Assembly: GCA_024641125.1 (NCBI GenBank)
Contig: JAHEDQ010000021.1
Location: forward strand, 1 to 33,858
From: Candidatus Competibacteraceae bacterium
GTDB taxonomy: Bacteria; Pseudomonadota; Gammaproteobacteria; Competibacterales; JAHEDQ01
Direction: 5' to 3'
Length of the DNA stretch: 33,858 bases
The translations under genes were made by a program, and so were the position numbers. The notes under the pieces are model-generated. The model was not told the DNA's origin and searched no databases. It worked only from the letters and a program-made list of their open reading frames with translations. Below are positions 7,489 to 17,000 of this stretch, piece by piece. Position 1 is the first letter of the stretch; every line of letters begins with the position of its first letter.

Positions 7489-7761
7489 ATGCTGGCAAGC
7501 CGGTCGGTCACCATCATCAACCGCTTGGGGTTGCACGCGCGGGCCGCCGCCAAATTCGTCACCCTTGCCTCCGGGTTCGAAAGCGATATCCGGATCGTGA
7601 GGGCAAACCGTGAAATCAATGGCAAGAGCATCATGGGCGTCATGATGCTGGCGGCGGGTAAAGGGACCCAGCTTGAAATCGTCGCCAACGGCGCCGATGC
7701 CGAAACCGCAGTCGACAGACTGGCCGAGTTGGTGAGAAATCGATTCGGCGAGGAGGAATAG
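7489..7761 (+). CDS. ptsH: Phosphocarrier protein HPr
   Basis: HPr accepts phosphate from enzyme I on a histidine and passes it to EIIA proteins. The 90-residue protein shows the active-site motif GLHARAAAKF with H16, and the serine motif GKSIMGVMML with S47, the equivalent of the HPr kinase target Ser46. The larger ORF in the track (6988-7761) is fused to shadow sequence; HPr itself begins at the ATG at 7489 (or 7483, two codons upstream), chosen from Shine-Dalgarno spacing. It lies between EIIA-Man and enzyme I, and hprK is in the same operon, so both phosphorylation sites have a plausible cognate enzyme nearby. It could also be called npr (nitrogen-PTS HPr). Confidence 0.94.
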   Translation: MLASRSVTIINRLGLHARAAAKFVTLASGFESDIRIVRANREINGKSIMGVMMLAAGKGTQLEIVANGADAETAVDRLAELVRNRFGEEE

Positions 7762-7770
7762 GGACTCAGG

Positions 7771-9510
7771 ATGACGCTTGCGTTACATGGTATCGGCGTC
7801 TCCCGCGGGTTTGCGCTCGGCCGGGTTCATCTCCTGACCCGTGGCAAACCCGAAGTCATAGAGTACGCCATTCCCCGCCCATACGTGGCGGAAGAGGTGG
7901 AGCGGTTTCAAAACGCGGTGGCCGAGGCTAAAGCACAGCTCAAGGCGGTTCGCGCCCGCATCCCGGACAACGTGCCGGCCGATATCGCCAGCTTTATCGA
8001 CACCCATCTGCTGATGCTGGAGGATTCCTCCCTGACCGTGGCGCCGACGACCCTCATCCGCGAACGGCAGTGTAACGCCGAGTGGGCATTGAAGACCCAG
8101 CGAGATCGGCTGATAAGGGTGTTCGACGCAATGAACGACCCGTATTTGCGCACCCGTCGCGACGACGTGGATCACGTGGTCGATCGCATTCTCCGGGTGC
8201 TGCTCAGCGCCGACGATGAGGCGGCCTCGACCCAGGGCGACGGCCGCCTTGAAGGCCGCGTTATCGTGGCCGACGACCTGACCCCGGCGGATACGGTCCT
8301 GATGCAGCACCAAGGCATCACCGCTTTCGTCACCGAGCATGGAGGACCGCTTTCTCACACGGCGATCCTCGCCCGTAACCTGCGGATCCCGGCGGTCGTG
8401 GGCATTCGCAACGCCCGCAGTTCGCTGCGGGATGATGAAACAGTGATCGTCGATGGCGAACAAGGCGTCGTACTGACCGCCGAAGACGACCTGGTGGTCG
8501 CCCATTACCGGCACCGACAACGCGCGAAACGGCAGGAACGCGCTCTGCTGGGCAAGTTGAAGACGGCGCCGGCGGTGACCCGCGACGGCGTCCGGGTGGC
8601 GCTGCATGCCAACATTGAGCTGCCCAACGAAACCCACCAGGCGATGGAGGGCGGTGCAACCGGAGTGGGTCTGTACCGCACGGAATTTCTGTATATGAAT
8701 CGGTTCGATGCGCCGGAGGAAGAGGAGCAACTGGAGTGCTATCGGCAGGTGGTTGGCGCTCTGGACGGGCATACGGTCACCATCAGAACCTTGGATCTGG
8801 GCGCCGATAAACAGGTGGACGGCGGCGGCGGAACCGGGCCGATCGCCACAAATCCCGCGCTGGGCCTGCGTGCGATCCGACTCTGCCTGCATGATCTGGC
8901 TCTATTCAGGCCACAACTTCGCGCCATCATGCGCGCATCCGCCCTTGGGCCCGTGCGAATGATGATTCCCATGCTGTCCAGTTTGCATGAGGTGCGTCAG
9001 GTGTTGCGTCTGGTGGAGGAAACCAAGCAGGCCCTGCGGGATGAAGGGCACGCGTTTGACCCACGCATGCCGGTCGGAGGGATGGTGGAAGTGCCTGCTG
9101 CGGCGGTGTCGGCTCGTCTGTTTAGCCGTTTGTTGGGATTCCTGTCCATCGGAACCAACGACCTGATCCAGTACACACTGGCCATCGACCGTATAGACGA
9201 GCAGGTGAATTACCTTTACGACCCCCTGCACCCGGCGGTACTGCAGCTTATATTCAGCACCATCCAGGCCGGCCAACAGCAGGGGATTCCGGTATCGATG
9301 TGCGGCGAAATGGCCGGGGACCCCCGCTATGCGCGACTGCTTTTAGGCCTGGAACTGACAGAATTCAGCATGCACCCTTCAGCCATACTGGAGATCAAGA
9401 AAATCATTCGCGACTCCCACGCGGGTGAACTGCGCGACCTGGCCCGACGTGTTCTCAACTGCACCGATCCGGATGAGTTTCCGGAATTGATGTCGTTGCT
9501 CGCCCACTGA
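7771..9510 (+). CDS. ptsI: Phosphoenolpyruvate-protein phosphotransferase (PTS enzyme I)
   Basis: Enzyme I autophosphorylates from phosphoenolpyruvate and phosphorylates HPr. The 579-residue protein matches the standard length (E. coli 575) and has the HPr-binding N-terminal domain, the phosphohistidine segment GGPLSHTAILAR (H196; the usual form is GGRTSHAAI), the PEP-binding barrel with GLYRTEFLYM and SIGTNDLIQYTLA, and the active-site cysteine C511 in CGEMAGD. There is no N-terminal GAF domain, so it is not the PtsP/EI-Ntr form, although it may serve that role here. It starts 9 bases after HPr. There is no sugar permease in the window, so the chain probably signals to EIIA-Ntr and EIIA-Man. 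Confidence 0.96.
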   Translation: MTLALHGIGVSRGFALGRVHLLTRGKPEVIEYAIPRPYVAEEVERFQNAVAEAKAQLKAVRARIPDNVPADIASFIDTHLLMLEDSSLTVAPTTLIRERQCNAEWALKTQRDRLIRVFDAMNDPYLRTRRDDVDHVVDRILRVLLSADDEAASTQGDGRLEGRVIVADDLTPADTVLMQHQGITAFVTEHGGPLSHTAILARNLRIPAVVGIRNARSSLRDDETVIVDGEQGVVLTAEDDLVVAHYRHRQRAKRQERALLGKLKTAPAVTRDGVRVALHANIELPNETHQAMEGGATGVGLYRTEFLYMNRFDAPEEEEQLECYRQVVGALDGHTVTIRTLDLGADKQVDGGGGTGPIATNPALGLRAIRLCLHDLALFRPQLRAIMRASALGPVRMMIPMLSSLHEVRQVLRLVEETKQALRDEGHAFDPRMPVGGMVEVPAAAVSARLFSRLLGFLSIGTNDLIQYTLAIDRIDEQVNYLYDPLHPAVLQLIFSTIQAGQQQGIPVSMCGEMAGDPRYARLLLGLELTEFSMHPSAILEIKKIIRDSHAGELRDLARRVLNCTDPDEFPELMSLLAH

Positions 9511-9515
9511 GACCG

Positions 9516-9546
9516 CCGGCTTGCCCGGTCCGCCCAGGGCAAGCGG
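9516..9546. other. Hairpin after ptsI
   Basis: GCTTGCCC (9519-9526) pairs with GGGCAAGC (9537-9544) around a 10-base loop, with possible extension by flanking CC/GG. No run of T follows on either strand, so it is not a classical intrinsic terminator; it could stabilise the ptsI transcript end or attenuate read-through to mgtE. Confidence 0.4.
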
Positions 9547-9666
9547 ACGTGGACCGGCTCCTGTCGACTTAGATAGACTGCTGACAGGTGGCAGAGCAGA
9601 CCTAGCCCGCGTCTTACCGACCCTGAAACCCAGCCCATGTAAGCCCTCAGGCAGCCCCAGGAAACC

Positions 9667-11025
9667 ATGGCCGAACCCACACTTCCAACCGAATCAGACC
9701 TGCATAGACGCCGGCTGACGGAAGTCCTCGAGAGTGGGACTCGGAATCAATTGGTGGGCCTGGTGAATGCCCTCCATCCAGCCGAGATAGCCGATCTTCT
9801 GGAGTCTCTTCCACCCGCCCAACGGGAGGCGGTGTGGGAGTTGGTTCCCACGGACATGGACGGTGACGTGCTGGTGCACGTCAACGACGAAGTGCGCTTG
9901 GGCCTCATGGACGGCATGGATTCAAAGGAAATCCTCGCCGCCGTGGAAGGGCTGGACGTGGACGATGTCGCGGATCTGCTGCAGGATCTGCCCGCCGCCC
10001 TGACGCGGGAAGTCCTGAATGCGATGGACCGCCAAAACCGGCAGCGGGTGGAAGCGGTTCTCCCCTACCCGGAGGACTCGGCCGGTGGCCTCATGAACAC
10101 CGACGTGGTGACCGTACGCGCCGACGTCACCCTGGAAGTCGTGCTGCGCTATTTGCGCTTGCGCGGCAGCTTACCGGAAGTTACCGATCGTATTTTCGTG
10201 CTCAGCCGCAGCGAACGCTTCGCGGGCACCCTGAGCCTGACCAACCTGCTCACCCACGATCCTGAGTACACCGTGGCGGAAGTAATGGAACGGGACCAGG
10301 AAACGGTGTTAGTGGACATGCAGCAACAGGATATCGCCAGGCTGTTCGAAACCCACGACTTGATCTCGGCCCCGGTGATCGACGCCGACGGCAACCTCCT
10401 GGGCCGCATCACCGTGGACGACGTGGTGGACGTCATTCGAGAACAGGCCGAGCATCAGATTTTGACCATGGCCGGCCTGGATGAGGAAGACGACATGTTC
10501 GCGCCGGTCATTCTGAGCAGCCGGCGCCGTGCCATATGGTTGGGCGTCAACCTGATTACCGCCTTTGCTGCCGCCTGGGTGATTGGCTTGTTCGAAGCCA
10601 CCATTGAGCAGGTTGTCGCGCTGGCGGTGCTGATGCCGGTGGTGGCCAGCATGGGTGGTGTGGCCGGCAGCCAGACCCTGACCCTGATGGTCCGAGGCCT
10701 GGCCACGGGTCAGGTCAGCGGCGCCAACGCCATTTGGCTGCTCAACAAGGAACTGGCGGTCGGGGCGGTCAACGGTTTGCTCTGGGCTTTTGTGGTCTCC
10801 GCCATCGCCGTGATCTGGTTTGGTGACCTGAGAATAGGGGCCATCATAGCGGTGGCCATATTCATCAACCTGCTTTGCGCAGCGGTGTCCGGCGTCGGCA
10901 TCCCGATGATGCTGAAACGCCTGGGAGTGGACCCGGCGCTGGCCGGCAACGTGGTCCTTACCACAGTGACCGACGTGGTGGGTTTCATGGCGTTTCTAGG
11001 TCTGGCCACGGTGTTTCTGCTTTGA
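9667..11025 (+). CDS. mgtE: Magnesium transporter MgtE
   Basis: MgtE is a homodimeric inner-membrane Mg2+ channel gated by cytoplasmic magnesium. The 452-residue protein has the N-terminal superhelical domain (about 1-140, with repeated LL.DLP and GLDVDDVADLLQDLP turns), a CBS pair (about 140-265, EDSAGGLMNTDVVTV to GRITVDDVVDVI), and five membrane segments (about 290-452) containing PVVASMGGVAGSQ and GIPMMLKRLG.DPALAGNVVLTTVTD, where the pore aspartate lies. The start has AGGAA 4 bases upstream. Linkage of mgtE to the hprK/HPr/EI cluster is seen in other proteobacteria and may reflect PTS control of ion transport. Its stop overlaps the TTG start of the next gene. No magnesium riboswitch was recognised upstream. 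Confidence 0.95.
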   Translation: MAEPTLPTESDLHRRRLTEVLESGTRNQLVGLVNALHPAEIADLLESLPPAQREAVWELVPTDMDGDVLVHVNDEVRLGLMDGMDSKEILAAVEGLDVDDVADLLQDLPAALTREVLNAMDRQNRQRVEAVLPYPEDSAGGLMNTDVVTVRADVTLEVVLRYLRLRGSLPEVTDRIFVLSRSERFAGTLSLTNLLTHDPEYTVAEVMERDQETVLVDMQQQDIARLFETHDLISAPVIDADGNLLGRITVDDVVDVIREQAEHQILTMAGLDEEDDMFAPVILSSRRRAIWLGVNLITAFAAAWVIGLFEATIEQVVALAVLMPVVASMGGVAGSQTLTLMVRGLATGQVSGANAIWLLNKELAVGAVNGLLWAFVVSAIAVIWFGDLRIGAIIAVAIFINLLCAAVSGVGIPMMLKRLGVDPALAGNVVLTTVTDVVGFMAFLGLATVFLL

Positions 11026-12479
11026 GCGCAAAAGAACCGCTCGATCTTTTGGTAATCGGCTCCGGTCCAGGCGGATATCGTGCCGCGGTTCTGGCTGCGC
11101 TGCGCGGGCTCAAGGTGGCCATCGTCGAACGCGACCAGTGGGGTGGCTGCTGCCTCAACCGCGGCTGTGTGCCCAAAAAGGCCTGGCACCACAGCGCCCG
11201 TATTCTCAGCAATCAAGCGCACTACGCGGAACGGGGAATCGAGGGCACGCTGCGGGGCGACCTTCATCAGGCGTGGCGACATCAAAAACGGATTGTCCAC
11301 CGGGTTAGGGACAGCTATGTCGATTATCTGCAGCGTCTCGGGGTTGATGCGTTGCGGGGTAAGGCCGATTTTCTGGCGGCGGATCGCATTGCCATCACGC
11401 ACGCTGAAGGTACCGACACATTGACGGCGCGCAATGTCATCATCGCCACCGGCAGCCGCCCCAATCCGCATCCGCTCATCCCAACAGTACCGGGGCGAGT
11501 ACTGAATTCCGACATGCTGTTCGATCACGGGCCACCGGCAGGCAAACGCGTCGCGCTTATTGGGTCAGGCGTAGTCGCCACGGAATTTGCCTTCATCCTG
11601 TCTGCCCTGGGGAAAACGATCAGTTGGATTTCACGATCCGCTATGCTGCGCCGCGCGCACTTCAGCGCCCATGCCATGTCTGCCCTGGAACACGCTCTAC
11701 GGAAGCAGAACATCGTGCTGCGCAGCGACGCCTTTCCTCTGCGCGTCGATGCCCACCGGGATCCGCTTGAGATTCAGCTTGCCGACCATGGAATTGTCGA
11801 AGCGGATTGGATATGCCTGGCCACCGGTCGGAGACCCAATACCGATGCCATGGGACTTGACGCGGCGGGGGTCTGCTGCGACCCGCAAGGTTTTGTGGTG
11901 CGCAATGAGTGTCTGCAAACCCGCCAGCCCAATATCTACGCCATAGGCGACTGCGCCTGCGCGGAGATGACCGCGAATCACGCGCTGGCCGACGCCACCA
12001 TTGCAGTTGAGAACATCGTCAACGGAGTTCACCGCAGGCGGGCGCCGGATCGGATTCCACTCGTGGTCTACAGCGCCCTGGAGCTCGCCAGGATCGGGCT
12101 GGATGATGACAGCGCCGAGGACCAGGGTCATGAACCGGCCGTGGGTTTCGCGTCCTTCGAAACCAATCCCTGTGCCCTGGGCCAAGATGGCGCTCAGGGC
12201 TTTGTCCGGCTGCTGGCCGATATGGACAGCGGCGCACTTCTGGGCGCTGAAGTGGTTGGCGACGGCGCCGGCGAACTGATTCATTTGTTGTCGTTGGCGC
12301 CGGATCCGGAATCGGCGCTGCGGCGGTTGGCGGCCGGGGTCTACAATCACCCGACCCGAGCGGAGGAACTGCTGAACGCAACCGAGACGCTGGCCGCGCG
12401 CTGGGGCTTGCTGGAACAGGTGTTTGGCACCGGTGTATCCGACGCCACGGCCCCGACCCGCCCCGCCCAATCGAGTTGA
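11022..12479 (+). CDS. Dihydrolipoamide dehydrogenase-like NAD(P)/FAD disulfide oxidoreductase
   Basis: This belongs to the class I pyridine nucleotide-disulfide oxidoreductases (Lpd, glutathione and mercuric reductase relatives). Domains in order are: FAD-binding GSGPGG (13-18), redox disulfide CCLNRGC (C44/C49, with an extra C43), NAD(P)-binding GSGVVATEFAF, second FAD motif IYAIGDCA, and a dimerisation domain ending NHPTRAEELL, where H-P-T and E match the catalytic His-Glu of the family. The TTG at 11022 shares TTGA with the mgtE stop and gives 485 residues; no better start lies between it and the FAD motif. The track start at 10875 runs far into mgtE and is not credible. No lipoyl-complex genes are near, so the substrate is unknown; membership of the family is secure, the exact enzyme is not. 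Confidence 0.85.
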   Translation: MSAKEPLDLLVIGSGPGGYRAAVLAALRGLKVAIVERDQWGGCCLNRGCVPKKAWHHSARILSNQAHYAERGIEGTLRGDLHQAWRHQKRIVHRVRDSYVDYLQRLGVDALRGKADFLAADRIAITHAEGTDTLTARNVIIATGSRPNPHPLIPTVPGRVLNSDMLFDHGPPAGKRVALIGSGVVATEFAFILSALGKTISWISRSAMLRRAHFSAHAMSALEHALRKQNIVLRSDAFPLRVDAHRDPLEIQLADHGIVEADWICLATGRRPNTDAMGLDAAGVCCDPQGFVVRNECLQTRQPNIYAIGDCACAEMTANHALADATIAVENIVNGVHRRRAPDRIPLVVYSALELARIGLDDDSAEDQGHEPAVGFASFETNPCALGQDGAQGFVRLLADMDSGALLGAEVVGDGAGELIHLLSLAPDPESALRRLAAGVYNHPTRAEELLNATETLAARWGLLEQVFGTGVSDATAPTRPAQSS

Positions 12480-12481
12480 AC

Positions 12482-13009
12482 ATGCCGGACGAGATACCCG
12501 AACGGGACGACACGCAACCCAGCAAATCGCAACGCAAACGCGATGCACAGGCCGTCCATGGGCTCGGCGTCAGGTTAGTGGCGCTCCCGGAGCGCGGCCT
12601 CAAGCCACTGGGTCTGGATTCGGACCTGCTGCTGGCCGTGAGAGCCGCACGCGACATGCGGGCCGGCGGCGCCCGAAAGCGCCAGATTCAGTATATTGGC
12701 CGTCTGCTTCGGCAAATCGACTGCACACCTATTTTCGAGGCGCTGGATGGGACCAGCCTCAAACCGGCGGCAAATCCAAACATGCAAGCGGCACGAGAGG
12801 CCTTGCTGGAACGGGTCCTGAACGCCGACGAGAAGGCAATTTTTGCCCTGTGCGCGGAGCATCGGACATTGGACCATGGCAGGCTCCGTCAACTGATTCG
12901 ACAGGCAAAGCGCGTTACGGCGGCCGATGAGAACAGCACTGCCGAGCCCGCCCGGGCCGCGCTCGCCCGCTATCTTGTCAAGGTTGATCTCGAACCGCCG
13001 GGGGGGTAA
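12482..13009 (+). CDS. darP: Ribosome biogenesis factor DarP (YjgA, DUF615 family)
   Basis: DarP/YjgA is a small alpha-helical protein that associates with late 50S precursors and promotes peptidyl-transferase centre maturation. The 175-residue product shows the family layout: a charged start with PSKSQRKRDA, then L..LPE..L..LGL, an R-rich stretch ARKRQIQYIGRLLRQID, and a C-terminal RQLIRQAKR helix. The ATG at 12482 is preferred; a TTG at 12476 overlapping the previous stop is possible and adds two codons. It is usually beside pmbA or tldD, neither of which is here. It is the last gene of the plus-strand block and faces the nitrilase gene convergently. Confidence 0.9.
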   Translation: MPDEIPERDDTQPSKSQRKRDAQAVHGLGVRLVALPERGLKPLGLDSDLLLAVRAARDMRAGGARKRQIQYIGRLLRQIDCTPIFEALDGTSLKPAANPNMQAAREALLERVLNADEKAIFALCAEHRTLDHGRLRQLIRQAKRVTAADENSTAEPARAALARYLVKVDLEPPGG

Positions 13010-13196
13010 GAGCCTGCTGTATTGCCCCGATCGGATGTGGGTGCCGGGAATCGGGTGATCGGTGTTCAGCGCCCTCCCAATTGGTCAATGCAAAGGGTTG
13101 CGGAAAGGATGCGAGGTTGGGACCGCAGCAACGCTACCGTGGCCCATCCGGGGGGCTCCGGGCTCCCTGCGGGCAAACCGGCAATTGTAATGCGGG

Positions 13197-14006
13197 TTAA
13201 AGCCGGCGATGCGCCAGCACCGGCATGTGGGCCCGTATTTGCGCTTGGTGAGCGGGATCGATACTGGCCATAATCACCCCCGATCCCCTTGGCAGACGAT
13301 CCAGAATGCTACCCCAGGGATCGCATATCAGGCTGTCACCGTGGGTTTCCCGCCCATTGGCGTGGTAGCCACCTTGTGCGGCCGCGATCACGTAGCATAG
13401 ATTTTCCACCGCCCGGGCGCGCAGCAGGACTTCCCAGTGGGCCTGCCCTGTCACGGCGGTAAAGGCCGCTGGTACCACAAGCAATTCAGCCCCACGCCCG
13501 GCCAGATCCCGGTAAAGTTCCGGAAAGCGCAGGTCATAACACACCGACATGCCGATCCGGCCCAGCTCCGTGTCGACCACCACCGTCTCGGATCCCGGCT
13601 CCACCTGGGCAGACTCGAGGTAGCTGCCCCGGGCATCGCTTACCTGGGCGTCGAACAGATGGATCTTGTCATAGCGCGCCACCCGTTCCCCCGCTGGGGA
13701 AAACAACAAGCAGGCCGAACGTCCACGCAGCGGATCCGTGGCGACCATGGGAATGGTGCCGCCAACAATCCAAACGCTGTGGGCACGCGCCTGCTGCGCC
13801 AGAAACGTTTGTACACGCCCTTCCCCATCGCCCTCACGGGCACTGAGAATGTCGGATTCGCGCATCGGCATCAGGGCGAAATTCTCCGGCAGGACAACCA
13901 GCCGCGCACCCGCCTGAGCTGCCAGACGGATATGCCGCTCGGCTTCGATCAGATTTCCGCTTATCGACGATCCGCTGGCCATTTGCACCGCAGCAATACG
14001 CGTCAT
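13197..14006 (-). CDS. Nitrilase-superfamily amidohydrolase (Nit/deaminated glutathione amidase-like)
   Basis: Carbon-nitrogen hydrolase with the full catalytic triad: E41 in LPENFAL, K114 in RYDKIHLFD and C156 in SVCYDLRFPELYR. These signatures and the 269-residue length place it in the Nit branch, whose bacterial and eukaryotic members hydrolyse deaminated glutathione as a metabolite-repair reaction. The start at 14006 is chosen because AGGAG lies just upstream and MTRIAAVQMASG is the family's usual beginning; the ORF start at 14042 adds 12 residues. It is downstream of yhdP on the same strand with a 42-base gap, the conserved order. In many relatives tldD follows; here a convergent darP follows instead. 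Substrate assignment is by family only. Confidence 0.88.
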   Translation of the reverse strand: MTRIAAVQMASGSSISGNLIEAERHIRLAAQAGARLVVLPENFALMPMRESDILSAREGDGEGRVQTFLAQQARAHSVWIVGGTIPMVATDPLRGRSACLLFSPAGERVARYDKIHLFDAQVSDARGSYLESAQVEPGSETVVVDTELGRIGMSVCYDLRFPELYRDLAGRGAELLVVPAAFTAVTGQAHWEVLLRARAVENLCYVIAAAQGGYHANGRETHGDSLICDPWGSILDRLPRGSGVIMASIDPAHQAQIRAHMPVLAHRRL

Positions 14007-14048
14007 TCCCCGCTCCTGAAGTACGGCTGAGTCACGTTGCATAACGCA

Positions 14049-17000
14049 TCAGCGACTCCCGCCCTCCTGTCCGACCGCCTCTTCCTCCCGGGCCGGCACC
14101 ACCCGTACCGGCTCGATTACCGGTGCCTCCCAGCTACCATCGATCGTATACTGCACTCGCAGTACCTTATCGAGACCTTGTTTGAAAACAGTGCCGGCAA
14201 TAAACAATGCCGCGCCCACCGCCGGTCCCCCAGCCATCATGCCGGCCAACGGCAAGGAGCCCCCGACCTGTGGACTGACCCAAAGATCCAGGTCATAGTC
14301 CCGCGCCAGAATCCCGACCCGGCCGGTCATGGACAGAAAGGCAGAGGGCCCTTTGCTCTCCAGGGGTTCCTGGTACATGTTGCCTTCGCTAAAGCGCAAC
14401 TGGGCCTCGATTGAATCAAAGCGATAACCTTCTTCAAACACATCGGTGAAATCCAGCCTCAGCCGCCGGCTGATCGCACCGAGATTGAACAAACCCACCA
14501 GCCGGCCGACGCCTGCCTCCACGTCGGCAATCTTACCGTCCAGTACCTTCAGGTTAACGCGCCCTTCCAGAGTCGCCAGATCGAGTTCTGGCAGAGCCTT
14601 TGCCCAGGACAAGTCGAGCTCAGCACTGGCTGTTCCGCTTCGGGCGGCCTTGCCGAGTCCGAGTTGCCCAAAAGCATCGCCGGCGTCATCCGCGTTGAAC
14701 TGGAGAATCAGATGGGTCAGATCGGCGCCGTCGGAACGGGCCCAGTCTCCTTGTCCTGTCAGCGCATAGTGACGCCCGCTCAGGGCAACCCGTTCCAGGA
14801 GCAATGCGCCGCTTCCGGGCCGGGAAGCCGCCTCCAGTGATCCCAGTGGATCGCCATCGAGCATGAGGTCGTCAACGCGAATCCGCATGGCTGGCAGGGC
14901 ATCGGGTGCCGGCCATGAGCCCGCTTTCGACGGCGGGTCAGGTGGCTTGAGATTCAGGCGCTGGAACCGCGCGTCAAGCGTTCCGCTTCCCAGGGGGCGT
15001 GGCAAGGATACGGCTCCCTTCATCATTGGATCGTCAACCGTCACACGAATTTCGCCGAGGTCGACTTCCGTCCTGACATTGGCCAGATCTGTGCCGAAGC
15101 CGTGAAGATGCCGAAGCTGCAGGTCCAAACGGTCAAGCCCACTCAGATCCGGTGCCGCCAAGCCCTTGCCCATAAATGACGACCAGGCGTCCAGATCCAA
15201 GGTCTCAAGGGCGCCCACCAAGGTGAGCCCGGGGCCAGCCGCCGGTTCGATCTCGCCAGGCCCCAAGCGAACACTGATCCGATGAACCCCTGAGCCGGGT
15301 TCGCGCTGATCCAGATCGAGGCTTGCCCGCACCGGTCCGTACTCGATTTGGATTCGTCCGGGCCCGGACGAATCCAGGCTGTAATCCAGGCTCACGGGAC
15401 GCTCGCTGGACTCCAGCTTTCCCAGCGGTTCGGGTGCCAGAACACCGGTCCCCACAAGGCTGGAATTCAGCCGAAGCCGGAGGCCGCCGTCCGCCCCCGG
15501 CAGCGTCAGGTCAATGCGCCATGGACTCTCGCCCACGACATGCTCGGCCCAGCCGGGTTGAGGCAGGTAGCGGCCAAGCAACGCGCCGGTCTCGAGTTTG
15601 CCTGTCAGGGTCGCGTTCAATTCATTGCCGGCAGCCGATACATCCAGCATCACAGGCCGGTCCCATAGGGTGGCCTGCAAACCTTCAGCAATGAAACTGC
15701 GCTCGGTGAAACGACTTCCGCCGGTCAGTCCGGTAAATTCGATACCCCTCTCACGAATCGCGAGCTCAGCGCCATCGAATGCGAGCGCGCCCTCCACGGT
15801 GGCTGGCGCCATCGGCTTCAAAGGTCGGGAAAAGCGAACTTCAAGCGCTGAGGGACCCGCTAAAGACAGCCGGTCCAGGGTGGCGCCGAGCACCGACTGC
15901 AGAGGGGCCGACGCGTTGACAAAGTCCACCAGCTCAGCGGCATCCGCCGTGACCTGGGTGTCGAGGGTGAGCACGGGCTGTGCGAGATCGGGAATCTCCA
16001 CCCGGGTTTCGCCGGGACTCAGCTGCAACAGACGTCCATGACTTGCTTTGGCCGAAAGGCCGACGCCCCGGAGCGTCAACTCCGCATCCAACTCCTCAAC
16101 CCGTGGCCAGGCCGGATGATAGTCCAGAATCGCATCTTCCACCCCCAACTGGGCGAGCAACACGCCATCGTGATCCCGGTATGGGATCTTGTTCAACGGT
16201 CCACGGATAATGAGACCGCCGTTAGGCATTCGACCATTGATCAGGGATCGGTTGAGCCACTCCACCAGCGGCGCGCGCATGATGCCCACCGGGAGATAAC
16301 GGGACACCGCCGCGACATTGCCGTTCTGAAAGTACGCCTGCAAATCGATTCGATTGGGCTGCCCCCGCCGCCCGCCGTCCAAACGCAGGCGCAAGAGGCT
16401 GGCTGCGTCCGCTGTATCGATGGCGACCTCGTTTGACACCAGCGACCATCCGCCTTCCTCCCATCCAATGTCCAGGATGCCGGACATGCGTTCTATCGGC
16501 AGTGGGTGAGCGAACAGCTCGGGCGCGTTCAAGGTGATATCGCGACTGTCCAGACGGACTGCCAAATGGCGGCCGAAGACGCTCAATTCAGCGGCGGCTC
16601 CGTCGATGCCCGGCACCCTGCCAAACGGGTCATAACCGATCCCGTCCACGCGGGCGCCGCCTCGGACGGAAGCGTCGGGCGCGCTGGGATTCCAGCTCAG
16701 TTCAATATCACTCGCCGTGCCCCGCAAGGTCATCGACGCCAGCTTATCCGGTACGCCGCGCGCTCTCAGCAGCTCGCGCCAGTGGGTCAACTCCGCCAGC
16801 GGGAATCGACTGGCCTCCACGGCCACGGACTCGGGCCGGAGCCAGTTCTCACCCATTGCCCGTACAGCGAAACCCGGCATGCTCCAGCTATCCTTCCCAC
16901 GGCGCAGGCGCACCCAATCGTGTATCAGTGTCCAGCCTCGATCGTCGACCGACCAACGAAAGCTGGTGCTCAGGTCCCGAGGCGCACCCTGGGTAAGCGG

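Noticed and set aside
9511-9666. Possible magnesium riboswitch upstream of mgtE
   Set aside because: No M-box conserved core is visible, and the only clear structure is the short hairpin immediately after ptsI.
13030-13170. Cobalamin-riboswitch-like words (GGGAATCGGGTG, then CCGCAGCAACG)
   Set aside because: The order and spacing do not match the B12 box, and on this strand there is no downstream gene to control; darP has already ended and nit is convergent.
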